A stretch of 64,000 nt of DNA, taken from the NCBI RefSeq assembly GCF_003315415.1, contig NZ_QNSB01000004.1:124001-188000 (forward strand). The letters run 5' to 3'. The position numbers and the translations under genes were made by a program. The notes below the pieces were generated by a model that was not told the DNA's origin, searched no databases, and saw nothing but the letters and a program-made list of their open reading frames with translations. Below are positions 63,380 through 64,000 of this stretch, piece after piece (positions within the stretch are counted from its first letter, which is position 1; the number at the start of each line of letters is the position of its first letter). Origin of the DNA: Brevibacterium sanguinis. GTDB lineage: Bacteria; Actinomycetota; Actinomycetes; Actinomycetales; Brevibacteriaceae.

Positions 63380-64000
63380 CTACGAGGCCTGCAGAACCGC
63401 AGCCAGCTCCGTGAGCGTCGGCATCGTTCCGGCGCCGCTCGCGGCCCGGCCCCGGGCGCGTCCCTGCACGGTCCATCCCTCGAGCATGGCGATCGTCTGA
63501 CCGAGGTGGCGGCCGAAGTGCCGGCCCGCATACGCGGTGACGTCGATCGGCAGGACATTCTCGGCAGCCTCGAGTGCGCATCGCGCCAGAAGCGGCGAGC
63601 CGGGAACCGGCAGTCCGGTCACCGCCCTGACCGCCTCGGCGGCGGCGATCGAGGGCCGCTCGAGGTGGGTCTTCAGCGCCTCCCAGTCCCCGTCGTGCAC
63701 GCTCAGCTCCGCGACATAGGGAATGAGCAGGGCCGGAGCGCCGAGGAGAACGGGCAGAGGGACCGAGAGCACCAGAGGGCCCAGCTCCCGGTGCAGCCGG
63801 CGTTCGATCCCACGGTTCCCGGCCATGAGGAATGCCGGAGCCAGCGGCGGCGACCAGTACCTGACGGTCGTTCCCGACGGCCGATCGGCGAGCAGGGCGG
63901 GTGAGAAGACGACGAGCTCGGCGGGGGCGAAGCGCGCCCGCGCATCCTCGAGGTCTCCGTCGACCTGGCTCGTGATCGCGATGACCGGCGGGGCGAGGTC
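63380..64000 (-). CDS. Gene cut by the right edge; possibly ketopantoate-reductase-like
   Basis: The frame is open from the right edge to a stop at 63380, about 206 residues visible; the N-terminus is missing. The sequence is Ala/Leu-rich with no clear motif. The C-terminal stretch YAGRHFGRHLGQTIAMLEGW followed by GRARG and MPTLTELAAVL resembles the C-terminal domain of some 2-dehydropantoate reductase-like proteins, a weak similarity. A Met at 63826 is internal. The missing N-terminal Rossmann motif would decide it. Confidence 0.5.
   Translation of the reverse strand, partial: DLAPPVIAITSQVDGDLEDARARFAPAELVVFSPALLADRPSGTTVRYWSPPLAPAFLMAGNRGIERRLHRELGPLVLSVPLPVLLGAPALLIPYVAELSVHDGDWEALKTHLERPSIAAAEAVRAVTGLPVPGSPLLARCALEAAENVLPIDVTAYAGRHFGRHLGQTIAMLEGWTVQGRARGRAASGAGTMPTLTELAAVLQAS

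Overview
The window is high-GC, mycothiol-type actinobacterial chromosome and looks like Brevibacterium or a close relative. The support is codon use, an S-(hydroxymethyl)mycothiol dehydrogenase, a DUF3263/LytR_C pair, a PspA-PspAA-HtpX-PspAB operon, a CIRCE-controlled groEL and a WXG100 protein. The genus is an inference from gene content; no rRNA is present.

Layout. 1-4.5 kb: an HtrA-like protease cut by the left edge, an orphan WXG100 protein and an envelope-stress operon (pspA, pspAA, htpX, pspAB). 4.6-11.4 kb: a small S4 RNA-binding protein, a Gly/Asp-rich membrane protein, a TauE/SafE exporter, groEL with a CIRCE operator, a divergent MFS transporter, a cold-shock protein and the LytR_C/DUF3263 pair. 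11.6-25.2 kb: aldehyde dehydrogenase, uracil-DNA glycosylase, a ThrE-type exporter, an amidohydrolase, an SGNH hydrolase, a leaderless protealysin-like M4 protease translationally coupled to its emfourin-type inhibitor, LtrA, CsbD, a DinB-fold protein, tRNA-Thr(UGU), a DsbA-like protein and a Ser/Thr kinase. 25.3-39.6 kb: otsA-otsB trehalose synthesis, two tandem LacI regulators, a degenerate ABC ATPase with a DUF4032 kinase-like protein, an SDR, an APC permease, rlmB, cysS and a sodium:amino-acid symporter with its 34-residue MetS-like subunit.

39.7-61.2 kb is a type I-E CRISPR-Cas locus. A 130-repeat, 129-spacer array (39831-47730) is transcribed rightward from a leader on its left. The complete cas operon (cas3-cse1-cse2-cas7e-cas5e-cas6e-cas1e-cas2e, 51718-61205) lies 4 kb beyond the trailer end. 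A permease and a two-gene formaldehyde-detoxification unit sit between them. The array records its own history: a repeat-allele switch at repeat 110/111, two pairs of spacers differing by one base, a duplicated unit, an opposite-strand overlapping spacer pair and one AT-rich outlier spacer. After cas2e come an amino-acid permease, a lipoprotein and a gene cut by the right edge.

The points most worth following are: the ABC-like ATPase/DUF4032 pair, in which the ATPase has lost its signature, Q-, D- and H-loop residues while the kinase-like residues of its partner remain; the cas1e start, where conserved N-terminal sequence lies upstream of the first in-frame start codon and a well-placed ATG is one base out of frame; the repeat-like hairpins at the array end and upstream of cas3; and the coupled M4 protease/inhibitor pair.
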